Shown: piece by piece, positions 35,301-47,597 of the stretch
How the letters are laid out: each line of letters begins with the position of its first letter
Numbering within the stretch: position 1 is the first letter of the stretch
Origin: Amoeboaphelidium protococcarum
Lineage: Eukaryota; Aphelidiomycota; Aphelidea
Direction of reading: 5' to 3'
NCBI GenBank assembly: GCA_023515745.1
Contig: JALECJ010000022.1
Span: 1-64,000 of the forward strand
Length of the DNA: 64,000 bases
The notes under the pieces: generated by a model
The model's input: only the letters and a program-made list of their open reading frames with translations
What the model was told of the DNA's origin: nothing
The model's database searches: none
Made by a program: the position numbers and the translations under genes

Positions 35301-37756
35301 TCATTTTGTAATACCGTCGATTTTCTATAAAACTTCCGCATTTTCAATATTGCTGTCAAAATCTATTACTCCCGATTTGTACATAGTTTTGATGCGGTCA
35401 GAATCAGTACCATCAGTGCTATCACCAAGAATCGGAACATCTGATGTGAGTGAATTCTAATCAGCCTTACCAAACGCGAGCAACTAATTTGTACTATCTG
35501 AGGCTCCAAGATCGGCCAAAAGTCTAACTTATGGACTCTTGACCGGAGATTGCTCGGCAGACTTTCTTTGCGGAGGTATGGATTTCTCTAAGGTCCCAGG
35601 TTCAGCACTTTATTATAACAAAAAAGGTACTTTGCTATTTTTCGCACGTTAACTGCTACTTTATGAAGATGTTACAACTTTCCTGCATCTGTTTAGAATG
35701 TTCAGTATATTAGACCATTAAGGACGTTGATTAGGATCGCCATGCCACATTAGTCGAATTAAATCCGGTAACTCAGCAGGAAGTTGTGCCTTGTATCGCT
35801 CTTCTATATACTTTTTCATTTGCGGGCGATAATCTTTAAAGCAGATCCAGCTGACGATTTACTTGACATCTGTACTACCAGAAGACAGCTCGTCCAAGTA
35901 TGGGTGTTATTCACTGAATATTTCCCACAGAACCACGCCCAATGAGTAAATGTCAGACTGTACAGTATGCGAATGAGTTTGCATAAAAATCTCACACGCT
36001 GTCCACGGCACAGATCCAACAATTTTATGATTAAGTTTAACATTTCTTGGATCTTTATCACTGACTTTAGGCGTTCCTGGACGCGATCCTGGACTTTTTA
36101 CACCGGTAGGCAGTGCGACAGAGTTTGTGAAATCACATAACCCAAAATCGCAAATCTTGATGCAGTTGTACTGATCAATGAGGATATTGAGACTCTTAAA
36201 ATCGCGGTGAATGATCTGTGGCTCCTAGGAATGTAGATAATGCAGACCCTCTGCGCTTTAGATTGCAAAATCAAACTTCTACTTCAGCGAAATTGGTCTA
36301 TTCTCAGACTTGTAAAAGTAGTCAAAGAGAGATCCCTTATGCGCAAACTGAGTTATCAACAGAGGAACCTCTCCATCCAGAAAATTAGTCGGAATATACG
36401 CACCGAGGAAATTAATCACATTGGGATGCTTCAATGTACATAAAAGTCTCATCTCTTTTTCAAAAGCATCTAAATCTCGTCTAGATATTCCATTTGTACC
36501 AGATTCTAACACCTTTACAAAAAACAAATGATACAGATCACGAAGAGAGACCGACAGTTTACTCTTACAACCAATTAATGGACGAACTTTACCATCGACC
36601 ATTGCTTCGCCACCTTTCTAAACTTAAATTCGATTAGGCTACACCTTCTTGACAGCCACCTCAAAGCCTCTCCACCTACCAAAGTAAACTTCACCAAAAG
36701 TTCCAACGCCAATCAATTATTTCAGCTCAACATCGGCCATATCGACGCGCCAACTTTCCAGCTCACGCGTAGTCAAGAATGCACTACGACTGAGGATATC
36801 AATTTGCGCAGAGTACACAACAAAAGCCATAAGCGAACACATTATAATGGCCCTGTTGTTCCTGACCGGAAAGTCAATTGCAGAGTAAGGGTACACCAGA
36901 AAGCAGTATAATACGTGAAGCGCCATCGACACAATGAAAGAGATAACAGTCAGTACAAAGCGTCTTCTGAGCAGCAAGGAGAAGAATAGCGATACCATAA
37001 TTATCCATAGCAGGTTAGTGTAAGGATAATGCAAGAGTTTACTCGTAGGATCTTCAGCTGGAGGAAATCTGGCACCGATTATAGTAACTCCAGTGGTGGC
37101 AATATCAACCACAGTAGTCATACACAGAGCAAAAAGCAGTTCCATCTATTAAAAAAATCGACTCTACACCCGCGATCCTCTATATCTCCATTATCGTAAT
37201 AAGATTAAAAAAATTACTCCCCACATGGTAGGAGCGCACAGCAAAACGTACATCAAAGTTGGCCGTTGGAAAGTATCATAGCTCGGTTGATTAAACTTGG
37301 CCATGATCACCAACAGTACATCACACAATATTATAAATAGAGCCCCAGTCTTGGCCTATGGCAAGAATTACAGCAATAGATATTAAACATATTTTTATTC
37401 CAACTTTGGATCGACAAATTGCATCGTGAACAAATTAACATTGAACACTTTACCAGATTGAGTTTTAAAATATGGATTCCGGCCACTCACGAACATCTCT
37501 ACAAAATCAGATGGGGTAATACTTCAGTAATCAACAATACTATTACTGTTGAAGTAAATATTGAAAAAAATGAATAAAAAGAACGTAAAACAGTAAGGAA
37601 GATAAAGATTGAATAACTAAAGATCAGACAAGACCATAGTTACGCACATTTTGACACTGACCTTCCCACTTGTGTCGATCATTAGAGATCGACTTACCTT
37701 AATCGACGTGATGATGTAGTCGTGTATTTAATCTCGAAGGCGGATATAATGAACAT
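35301..37756 (-). CDS. Six-transmembrane receptor-like TKL protein kinase
   Basis: From about 37521 leftward the frame is open to TGA 35301-35303. An N-terminal globular part of about 60 residues is followed by six hydrophobic helices (ALFIILCDVLLVIM, LMYVLLCAPTMWGVIF, ALCMTTVVDIATTGV, LLWIIMVSLFFSLLL, LTVISFIVSMALHVLY, IIMCSLMAFVVYS). Then comes a kinase domain with GVGTFGEV, VAVKK, HRDFKSLN, DFG and SDIYSLGVVLWE. HRDFKSLN points to the tyrosine-kinase-like (Raf/MLK) group. A first exon 37698-37756 joined over intron 37522-37697 gives ATG and the right phase (759 residues), but that intron is long for this genome and ends CTGAAG, so the true start is uncertain. A C-terminal tail of about 90 residues is Ser/Gln-rich. 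Confidence 0.8.
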
Positions 37757-37876
37757 AATGTTTATGAAAGTTGTAGTGCATTATGCTAATCTACCGACCT
37801 CATGCACGTATCTAAAAAAATGTATCGAAAATTTAAGACAACCATCGACCAAGTTATATCTTTAGATAGGCACAGA

Positions 37877-38302
37877 TCAATCATTGTAGAAATCACGCAA
37901 GAACTTGCTTTCATTTGGCGCCTGAATCGACTGAGGAATTGCTCTGGCAGTGTCATCCTCAGGCACAGCACCTTCACCCTTGACAAAGAAGTCCATCGCG
38001 GATCCTTGAGTTTTCCACATGTATAAAAATTCTTCCAGTTCCATCTGTCCCTTACTCAGAAGCATATTAATCGTGCTCAAATTACTGACATATTTATTTT
38101 TATCAAATTCAGCTCTAAACTTGGCCCTCATCTAGTAGATGGGAATATCCAGCGGGTACAGCGACTAAATCTCTGGCGAATAACGCAAGCACTAGCGATA
38201 GAGCCAAATTACCCTCTGTCTCGCCTCCTCAGGACTCTTGGCATTCTACGTCTTCCAATTGCTAGGAATAATCTTTCTAAGTCTAAAATAACCCAAAGCC
38301 AT
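37877..38302 (-). CDS. NDUFA6: NADH dehydrogenase (complex I) LYR-motif subunit NDUFA6
   Basis: 141 residues, ATG 38300-38302 to TGA 37877-37879. It has the LYR motif (WLYRQCLRYSPEI), the MRAKFRAEFDKNKYV helix and the LLSKGQMELEE segment in the order and spacing of NDUFA6/B14. This matrix-arm subunit binds the mitochondrial acyl carrier protein through the LYR motif. The N-terminal 30 residues are basic. Four Gln codons are TAG. Shares a 252-bp divergent promoter with PUS3. Confidence 0.93.
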
Positions 38303-38554
38303 CCCTTCTTTAAATATCGACAAACTAAAAGCTTTTGATAATAGTTTTTAGGAACGTAAGAACGAGATTACCGGTGCTAATTATTGAGAAAAGTCAGCTG
38401 GAGGATCAAAACGCTAACCATGCGCGAGAGCCCAAGGAGAGAAAGATTTTATCAACTTTTTGTAGACGTGAACGAGAGAAAAATCTTAAAGCATCACCTT
38501 TGCGCGGACCTGTGCACGTTATAACTATTATAAGAGTATCGCTGGTTAATGAGA

Positions 38555-40069
38555 ATGAGCTATTTTACGCGATCAGAATTGGAGAAGCTTAGTAAGAAGG
38601 AGCTCATTGAGCGTTTAATCGGTTAGTCTTCCCGATAGAATCCAATAGATGTATCGTAATATCAGTACAAGCTACCATTCCATTAAAAGTAGTACCGCAA
38701 GATTGCTCTAAAGGTTGCCTACTTTGGCTGGGATTATGATGGACTCGCTATCCAATGTGAAGATAACAACTCATCTAATACAATTGAGCGACATTTATAT
38801 GACGCCATGTACAAGACGCGCATGGTTCCATCTTGGCTCGATTTGAAGTATATTTAAGAGAATTTGGGGGTTGATGTTGGTGATGATACGTCGCAGATTT
38901 AAGATCGAGTCGGCTTGTGGAAGATGCTTGACTTTTAGAGAAGCGGTCGCACTGATAAAGGTGTAAGTGCCACCAGCTAGGTACTATCTCTATTTGTACG
39001 ATCTAATTTACCAGCGGGGCATTACGACGCGTTCTCCTTCACTGATTTGATACAGAAATATAAATGCGACAGGTCGGAGTAGCCTTATGTGCGCCCTCTA
39101 AATAGTGATACAGATTTGATGGATGATGGAGTGAATGAGATATAGTACGTTACTGCCTTAAATAGTCAGCTACCTGACCATATTCGAATTTTGGGATGGG
39201 CCCCTGTACCACATAACTTCTCTGCCCGCTTTGACTGTAAAGGAAGATCATACAAGTACTTGTTCCCGATAGATTTCTAGTATAGTATTAACAATGTCGT
39301 CTAGTAGGGCAGACTAGAGTTATAAGAATCTCCCGTTGATGGTAGTAAAAGCAGTAATAAACAGCAGTAGTAGTAGTAGATTCTTAATCTGGATGCAATG
39401 CGGCAAGCATGTCAAATCCTTATCGGGGAGCACAACTTTCGAAACTTTTGTAAAGTGGACAAGAGCAAAGATGAAGAGCAGCAGAACTTTATGCGGACCA
39501 TATACCAGGCGGACATTGAGAGATTGGATGAAAGCGGGTTCGCATGCTTTACCATCAGAGGCTCTGCTTTCCTCTGGCATCAGATCAGGAATATAATGGC
39601 TGTCTTGCTTTCTGTGGGAGCCGGTCATGATGACGCGTCTATAGTCACACGCCTGTTGGACACTCAATAAGTCTCGGCAAAGCCCAATTATAAAATGGCA
39701 TCGGAGATTTCTCTGGTGCTTTGGGATACAGAATTTGAGAGTATGAAGGATGAGAATGGTGTTGCCTATGACTTGCAGTTCATAGGTGCTGCTCAAGATA
39801 TTGCCAAGTCGCATCGCACTCTTTAGTAGTTGTAGGAGACTCATGCCACCAAGGCGATGATGCTGAAGATGTTTATGGATGCTTAATTGCAAGATTTACG
39901 TGTTTCTTATTACGACAACAGCGGTCAAAATAATACAAAATCTATAAAGTACTTTCAATTAAGTAGCACTACACGGTAAAAATCATCTATATTATAACAG
40001 TCAGGATCATCTAAGCGGTCTGCAGTTGGAACTCCTAATCAGCAGCCAAAGCAATAAAGACTAACGTGA
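38555..40069 (+). CDS. PUS3: tRNA pseudouridine(38/39) synthase (Deg1/PUS3)
   Basis: 504 residues, intronless. TruA-family enzyme that makes pseudouridine at tRNA positions 38 and 39. Visible motifs: LKVAYFGWDYDGLAIQ, the catalytic loop RSGRTDKGVSA (Asp at about residue 134), RFDCKGRSYKY, FCKVDK, and FLWHQIRNIMAVL with the conserved Arg. It contains over 25 in-frame TAG/TAA codons, including a TAG run read as Gln at about 39367-39378, so standard translation breaks it into pieces. The C-terminal 80 residues are low-complexity. Stop TGA 40067-40069. Converges with NC2alpha across 93 bp. Confidence 0.93.
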
Positions 40070-40162
40070 GAACAACAATGATAGAATAGAATACTATAAA
40101 GACTATTATGATAAACAAACTCTATAATTTACACAAACTAGAGTACGGTGCAAATACTATTT

Positions 40163-41074
40163 TCAATAATCGTCGTAATTGTCATCAATTTTTAGCACTG
40201 ATTTTTTAGGAGATTCTATCGACTATAACTACTATGGCTACTACAATTACTCATGTACAACAGGTAACGCGGAGGAAGCAGCGACATTGTCACTCTACTA
40301 TATAATCTCTGACATTTTCGGTAGCTGTACTGACTGACTCTATTAATTTGAGAAACTATTTATTGGCGGTAGTTCAAGATTATCTTTAAGAGGAGAGCCA
40401 AGCGTGGAGAGTTGCCCATCGCCACTGTTACTGAATACAGAAGAGCCTCGTTAGAACATTCTAGAGCCAGTTGGTGCAAGAGGAGATTATACCCTCAGAA
40501 CACCATCTTCAACTTCAGATACAGACCGCCGAACATTCTTTAACGCATGGCCTATTATAGACCTTTAATCAGCAGATCGTCTCTCTTCGATACTATATGA
40601 TGCTTAAGCACTTAATCGCTACATCTTTTTCTATTTAGTACTCCGTTATGAAGCTGATTGACTTTCATCATCTTGAGACTTTATAGCATTATCTTCAAAA
40701 TCTGCAAATCGCTTCCGTTTACCACCAGACTTGGTACCTGATATAGTCGGAGAATTAAGATTTGACTTAGATTCCTATTACTATTGCTACTATTCCACAT
40801 GGACTATATCTCTCACAATATCATGCAAAAACGCATATTTCTGCGAGTTGATAATTACATTTTTCACGTCGATAGCCTCTAATTTAGTAAATACAGCGCT
40901 TTCATTCTTCATTGACACTATTGCGCACATAATCTCATCTAAAAATAACTCACATGCTTTTCCAACTACAAGCGGAACGGAATTAGCCAATTTACCAACC
41001 TCCTCATCCACCTGCATTATCTTCTTGACCCGACCAGCGGGAAAACAAGTACCCAGATTATTCTTCGGCGGCAT
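40163..41074 (-). CDS. BUR6: Negative cofactor 2 alpha (DRAP1/Bur6), histone-fold corepressor
   Basis: 303 residues. The N-terminal 80 residues are an H2A-type histone fold: FPAGRVKKIMQVDEEVGK, then LVVGKACELFLDEI and the final DVKNVI helix. This matches NC2alpha, which pairs with NC2beta (Dr1) to bind TBP on DNA and regulate RNA polymerase II start. The remaining 220 residues are Ser/Gln-rich with several polyglutamine stretches coded by TAG/TAA (six just after the fold), and a KRKRF basic segment that may be nuclear targeting. Longer than human DRAP1 (205). Stop TGA 40163-40165. Confidence 0.88.
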
Positions 41075-41276
41075 ATCAGAGACTTATTTAACTATATACG
41101 AATTCTATTCTGATTGAGTATTATTTATTATAAGGCACTTATTCAGATCTTGGGAGAGTTGTTGAACTCCGAATTTTAAAAATCTATCAGCGAGAAACAG
41201 TTTTTATCGAGAAACGGTAAGAGGAAAAAGAAAATCCACATGCTTGATCGTTTTTATACTGCGCCCTTTATTAGAG

Positions 41277-42172
41277 TCACTGTTGGAATTTGAACCTTAA
41301 CTCAACATCTTTCTATGTGGAGTGTGGAATATGACAACGTTCATGCATAACTCCATTCCCGCCGTCGTTGGTGATTAGGATGACCGTAGTGGATCTCGTG
41401 CCGTACATACCCTTGCCTCTAAGGATACCGCTGTCTTTATCAATGGGTGGAATGAATATAGAGCATAGCGCAGCTTCAACCTCTGGCGGCATACCAGTTC
41501 TGGGCAGAATCTCCTGCGGGAATGAAGTAGTATCTTTCATGAGGGTAAATAGCTCTTCAACCATTTCCCCTTCACTCTGATGCGGTTTTGACAGTACGCT
41601 TTCTAATAACTGAACGCCGCGCTCAACTTTAGGCCATTAGCGTCGCTCATCATATAGACCATTTGACACCCCATACACTTTCCCTGACTCTAGCTTTAAT
41701 GGAACTTTTTATTCCAATCGATTGGATATCATATTGCATACAGAACCATCTTTAAAGTCGAATGATATCAAATTAAATCCTCCGTAGCGGTGTTTCTCTT
41801 AATTAAGTAGAGCTATGGATTCGCCCTCCAGGTATCTGTTAATCACAAGTCCACGAGAGCCTGGCTTATCCGGTAATTACACTTCTCTATAATTAGTAAT
41901 AGCTGCAACTCGACATCTGCTAGCAGAAACGCCAAGCCATGAACCTCCACCTTCTAGATCGCGACCACCGAGAATGACTTCATCTTCAGCTCTGTCAGTC
42001 CATACGTGAGCAGGATCAGTTCGTCTATCAAAGAATTCATCTCTATTAGATACCAGAACTCTACACATTGAATAATCGCTGGTGATGTAATTACGATGAT
42101 TTGAATATTTAAGAGCCGAACTTACAATTTGTATTTAGGATGCACGTCCTGCGCCCACAGCACTATACACAT
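41277..42172 (-). CDS. TANGO2: TANGO2 / NRDE family protein
   Basis: 276 residues, the same length as human TANGO2, in two exons (intron 42061-42125, 65 nt, ends TGTAG). The short first exon gives MCIVLWA and the second continues LVLVSNRDEFFDRR, reproducing the family NRDE signature. Further on are ILGGRDLEGGGSWLGVS and the TNYR block. The family acts in Golgi/ER organisation and mitochondrial lipid or heme handling; its biochemistry is not settled. Stop TGA 41277-41279. Divergent from the coiled-coil gene across 323 bp. Confidence 0.93.
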
Positions 42173-42495
42173 TGTTTCAAAGATGAGGTTTTCACTTTTG
42201 TATGAGTATTGTATCAGTTATTATTACAGAGAAGGGAGCGATCAAGTTTATATAAATTTTTCAATGAAAGCACTTATTATGATTTCTGATTAGCTTACAT
42301 TACCAATCAACTGTAACCACCACACGTCTTACTGGTCTCGATTTGACTTGACAATGTTAAAAATGGAATCCTATCCAATTTCTGATTGGTGCAATTTGTA
42401 TGCTGATCAATCACGTCCAATCTGTGTAGGAAGTTCTTCTCTTTTTGAAATTAGCGTTAAAGTGAATAAAAAATAATAATACATTAGCTATCGAA

Positions 42496-44757
42496 ATGTC
42501 TCAATAGCGAAGTAATAATAACGGAAATGTTGCAATACCCAAGAGTAAGCCCATGATGTCGGAGTCGTTGAGGTAACGAATAGCGGAAATTACTACGAAA
42601 GCAAGCGATGGAAAATAACGCGCTCCTCCACCCGGAAGAGATGATTTTAGAAAGTTGCCTCCGTCTCAGGTAGTGGACAGGTAGATAGATGTACCTCCTC
42701 GCAGGCCTCTGCAATAAAACGCCGGGTCAAAGTAGAAGGGGTAAGAAAAGTCGCAGCTTGATGCACCTCAAACTACTCCTCTCGCGTAATTACCGCGCCG
42801 CCCGTCGCGCAAGCCTTCTGCGCCAATGAAGAAATTACTTGAAACATCCGCGACAAGTGCCTCACGAAAGTAGTAGTCTGATTACAATAATAAAAATGAC
42901 AGCGGGTCGGCTTATACAGTGCTTAGTAAATATTCTCCTGCATCATCATCCCGCGGACAGTCAAGAGCCAATACTCCGCCTCGAGCGCGCACACCTGAAC
43001 GCACTGATTCTGTTGCAACTGCTGGCTCTAACGCAGATAGTAAAGATCGAGTCAAGATAATTGAGTAGACGCGTGCTCGCTTGATCGGTATGATGAAATA
43101 GGCTGAGAATAATAAGAAGACTCCAACTGCATCTCCCGCTCGGTCACCTCCTGTGATTAGGACTCCTCCTTCTACCAATCTTCTACGAGATCAAAATTCA
43201 AGTAGTAGGGGCGATGCTGCATCTAGCAAATAGGATGATAGCGTCAACTTGAAATCATTCTTTTCCATGTCCTCTGCCACCAATGATCAGGCCTCGAAAA
43301 AGATGGCCGGTTCTGCTTTATCTCGTAGAAACTCGCGAGACATGCCACAGTTGGACAGCAAGTTCATAGATGCTCTCAAGGACAAACATAAGGAAGAGAT
43401 TGAGCTGGTGAAATCAGAACTGGAGCTCGCTAATCTCACTATTGCCAACATGTAGAACAAGTTGTCCACTAAAGATAAATCTGGTGATCGCAAGATTGCA
43501 GAGTTGTAGTAACGACTGGATGACCAGGATCGAGAGTTCAATGACCATGAAGCGTAGCTCAAGTAATAAATTGCGCGTCTGTAGACGCAGTTGCGCACGA
43601 ATGAACAGCTAGCCATCAACAGATCCGACACTGAATTGAGTGATTTACGCCGAAAACTGCAAGATGCTGAGCACAAGTTGAAGGATTATGTGCCTCTTGA
43701 TGAACTGTAGAATGTGCAAAAGTCTTATGAAGATGAGATTAACAGTCTCAAGTACGAGTTGCAGTCAGAGAAGGATGAGTATTATAAGCTGTTTGAAGAG
43801 TCTGCCTAGTGGGAATCAAGATTGAAGTTGATTTAGCAGAAACTTGCTGACGCTGAGATGGATCTTGCTAGTAAATCGGATGAATGCGATCAGCTTAGAA
43901 CTTAATACGATGACGTTGCCTAATAGCTAGCTTAAGAGAAGAAGAACAATCGTTATGACAGGACTGCGGTGGCTGAACTTGAGAAAAAGGTGGCCGCTCT
44001 AGAATAGGAAAACGCGTCGTTTTTGTAGTAGGCTGTTGACTATCAGAATGCTCTGGATGACTGTAAAGACATGAAGCAGCGTCTTGACATCTACCAGAAC
44101 ATGGCCTCCAATCTGGAAGATGACAAGTAGCATCTGCAGCGTCAATTGGATGAGTAACAGCGCTAGTTTGAATAACAAGGTCATACTTCTGACGAGATGT
44201 AAGAGTTACAAGATCAAGTACGTGAGTTGGAGCGAGAGTTGCAAGAGTCGCGCGATGAGGCAGAGCGTGGAGTAGCGGAGGCGTAGAAGAGTTTACGCGA
44301 CCTGCTGGTTATTTACGAAACTGTCCAGATGGAGAATGAAAAGCTCAGATCTCAATCAAATGGCGGTGGTAGTGCTCTGTTGTTAAAGCGTCAGATTGAT
44401 TAACTGACTTCAGAGAGAACTCAACTCAATGACACCATTGACAAGTTGGAAGAGTATGTTGAGGAGCTGAGTAATCTGTATAGCGACAGTCACACTTATG
44501 CTCAAAATTTGGAGGCTGAACTGGAAAATGCGAAATCTTCCGCTAAATAAAATCGCGATACCGATAGCAATGTTGTATATATCTCAAATGAGAATGATCT
44601 GCTGTAATTCATTGAGACAATGACCGCAAAAGTTGACCATTACCGTGCAGAGGTTGACAATCTTCGCTCGGAGAACAAGCGTCTAAGAGCTGGCACTCAG
44701 CCTAATCATTAAAAACCCATGATGAAGCGTCTTGTTTATGAATATGATGATGAGTGA
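42496..44757 (+). CDS. Long coiled-coil protein, function unknown
   Basis: 753 residues from ATG 42496 to TGA 44755-44757. Residues 1-250 are basic, Pro/Ser/Arg-rich and probably disordered (several PPR, SPARSPP and RTPPS stretches, likely phosphorylated). Residues from about 280 on are almost continuous coiled coil with heptad repeats rich in Glu, Lys, Leu and Gln. Many Gln are TAG or TAA, so standard translation shows only fragments. The layout resembles centrosomal, golgin or septin-associated coiled-coil proteins, but nothing in the sequence decides between them. Confidence 0.75.
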
Positions 44758-45004
44758 GAATTTGTTTGGATGTATATTAAATTAGATTTCTAGTAAATAT
44801 TTAATTCGACAAGGCGCGATTTGGCTCAAATAAGCCCTCAATTATTCTATTCACAATATCTTACTAACTGAATGTTTAGAGCGCATCTCTTCACTCACTC
44901 TTTTAAGCGTCTCTCCTTCTCGCCTTTAAAAATCGCTCGCTGTGTGCCTCTTCATCAAATAAAGTATTTTTGCATTAAACTATAAAGAATTAAATTTTCC
45001 AAAA

Positions 45005-47314
45005 ATGGGGTACATGTAAGAGGGAATAAATAAGCTGTTTCTTAATATTGATCAAGATTATGGTTAGTTAGTGAATGGAGTGAAGAATGTGGCCATGTCT
45101 ATAGCTAAAGATTGGGACAATTCTGCAGAGGCGCTGTCTAACGCGTTCACTGCCTGCGTGTCTGAATTGCCTGACAAGAGCCAGATCTTTGCAGCGGTAC
45201 TAGCACTAGTCGCGTAATAGGACTCTGATGTGGCATAGAAACTCTTGGATTAATTAAAATTCCTACTGGACCAATATCTAGTGAATTAGGAATGGCGCAA
45301 AGTGAAATTGTTGGTTCGGTATTTGATTGAGCTGTGTCGCTTGAATCTTCTATAGTTGGATGAAATTGTGGGTATTTACCAGGTATTTAGTAAGTAGATT
45401 TAGAATTAGTAGTTGGACGCGTATTCAAGAGATATTTACTGCTACCTGATAATGTCCACTCTGCCGTATGGCGTAGAGATGATGTACAGCCAACAGTTGA
45501 CTTCTCTGTAGTCCATCTGGTAGTCTGTGAGTGACTATCTATCTAATGAGGAGGTAGTGACCAGAATCTAATCTATTGCACAGAAGCGATAGGTGTTTAG
45601 TAATTGTCCATTCCCATAACCTGCGTTGCTGCTGTAATTGGGAGACTAGATTGAGGTCATGATCGCGTTATTGTAAGATGGAAAGCCTATTGGTAGCCAG
45701 CTGATTAATCTTGATGTCTATGAGTAGTTCTAAGCTGTGATTTCTGCATCTCCTGCCAAAGTATTGTCCTTTGGACCTGTGATGATTCCATCTAATCTAT
45801 TGCTACGTAGATATGAAATCTTGTATCAGCCATAGATTTAGTTGTATCACCCAGAGTTTGTCAGTGATAAGGGACTGTTAAATCTAGCACTTCCTGATTG
45901 CAAGTCTGTTGATTGGTACTTATTGAATGACCAGCTGTAGGACTTGGTGGTTGTATTCTCTCACAATAATCCTCAAATGATCGAGTATTATAACAAGGTG
46001 TATTTCAAGAGCAATTTTAGTCCTAGGATTAATCCGCATCAGGCGTTGACTCAATTGCTGGTGGCCGAGATTCTTAGTCCATGTAGACACTCCTTTATGG
46101 AGGATATTAATGAGGGAGGTGAGCAGTATCTGAATCATACGTACTTTTCCACTCTGATTGTGAATCTTTGTAATGCTTTCAAGAAGGATTATCCTCAAGT
46201 ATTGGGCAAAGTATTTTATACTCTATTTGATCGCTTGAATCATCTTAATGCTGCGTAGAGGATTAGCTTCTCCAAGTGGTTTGCGTTCCATATTAGTAAT
46301 TTTGATTTCAGATGGAATTTCAAAGCTTGGATGGCCACGGTGTCTAATAATGAAGATGGTGGTGAACTAAGTGGAATTCAGTCACAATTTATTAAAGAAT
46401 CTCTGGTGAAAGCTATTGACTTGGCGTATTATGAACGCGTTTAGAAAGCTCTCCCCCAGGATGTGGATATGAGCTCCGTGATGCCAGCTGAACCTACACC
46501 TGAGTTCTGGTTCGCCACTGCTACGGACGATGGTGCCAGTGCTGATGAAGTGGCTCTTGTTGATCAGCTACTGACCGCTATTAAAAATAATGTACCAACT
46601 GCTGACTTTGTAGATTAGGTGAAAAAGTTTTACGCGGATAATCAGGAGAGTATCAAGTGCAAGTGCGGCGACAAGATTGAAGGCGAAGCTGAGGGATCGT
46701 CTTACAGTCGCTTCGTGTTCACCCAGGCTGTACTGCATTTGGGTAATAAAAGTGTTAGTCATTTGTTGCACGCTTTGGATAGAACTAAGGATACTTTGAA
46801 GTTGTTATTGTCGTTGGATGATGCGTCTGACTCTAGTGCTTTATTGGCACAGTCGCAAATGCTAGACTCTGCTTATAGCTATTGGTCTCTGAATGTGTAA
46901 ATGCTCAAGGTTTGCATCAAGTATCTGGTGGATTATGAAATCATATCCCCTGAAGGTGTTGTCAACTGGCTTTTCACTTCCACTGAAGTTGATCGTTAGA
47001 GCTACTTTGCGCTGGAGTTGATTGATATTGTGTCAATCGGACTCGAAAACTCGATCGCTGTGGCTTAAATGTCTAGCGATATGGACAAAGAGTCTTAGAT
47101 TGAGGCATTTCGTCTGCAGATTTGTCAATTCTACGTGGTTTGTCTAAGTAAAATGGCTGATGCGAGTCAGAGTGAAGATGGAAATTCCGCTAAAGAAGAT
47201 TTTGTGTAGGCGTTCATTGCTAAACATCGTGAACAACTTTCAACTTACAGCAACGAAATTTCCGCGAAACTTTAAGAATTGGGTAAAGATTAAGTGATTG
47301 CACTGCTCCAATGA
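45005..47314 (+). CDS. NCBP1: Nuclear cap-binding protein subunit 1 (CBP80)
   Basis: 769 residues, intronless (human 790). Large subunit of the nuclear cap-binding complex that binds m7G-capped RNA with NCBP2 and directs splicing, export and decay. Evidence: the first MIF4G-like helical domain with LPDKSQIFAAVLALV, WRKVKLLVRYLIELCRLNLL and DIYCYLIMSTLPYGVE, followed by helical repeats such as FKKDYPQVLGKVFYTLFDRL. About 40 in-frame TAG/TAA codons. Start ATG 45005; stop TGA 47312-47314. Confidence 0.88.
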
Positions 47315-47597
47315 ATACTATATAATCTCTAATAATTTAGTATATATTCTTACCTAACAACATTTTTCAAGGTTCAAGCTTTGATAATGATAACTAGGAC
47401 TTCTTAGGTAGCGAGGATTGCTTACGTCAACAGTTGATCAATCCTTCGCGCTTCGTCGACGCGACAAGTTTCATCTTTGAACAACGACAAGACACGTCAG
47501 ATTTAACATTGAATTGTGTTGTCGTATTAACATCTACACTTTAAGTAAATTATCAATACTTCGCTTTACTACCTACCTGATACTTTTTATATTCTGA

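Noticed and set aside
38555-47314. Reading the many in-frame TAA/TAG as evidence of pseudogenes
   Set aside because: They occur in every recognised gene except the most highly expressed one, at Gln or Gln-tolerant sites, with frames and domains otherwise intact and a TGA at the end.
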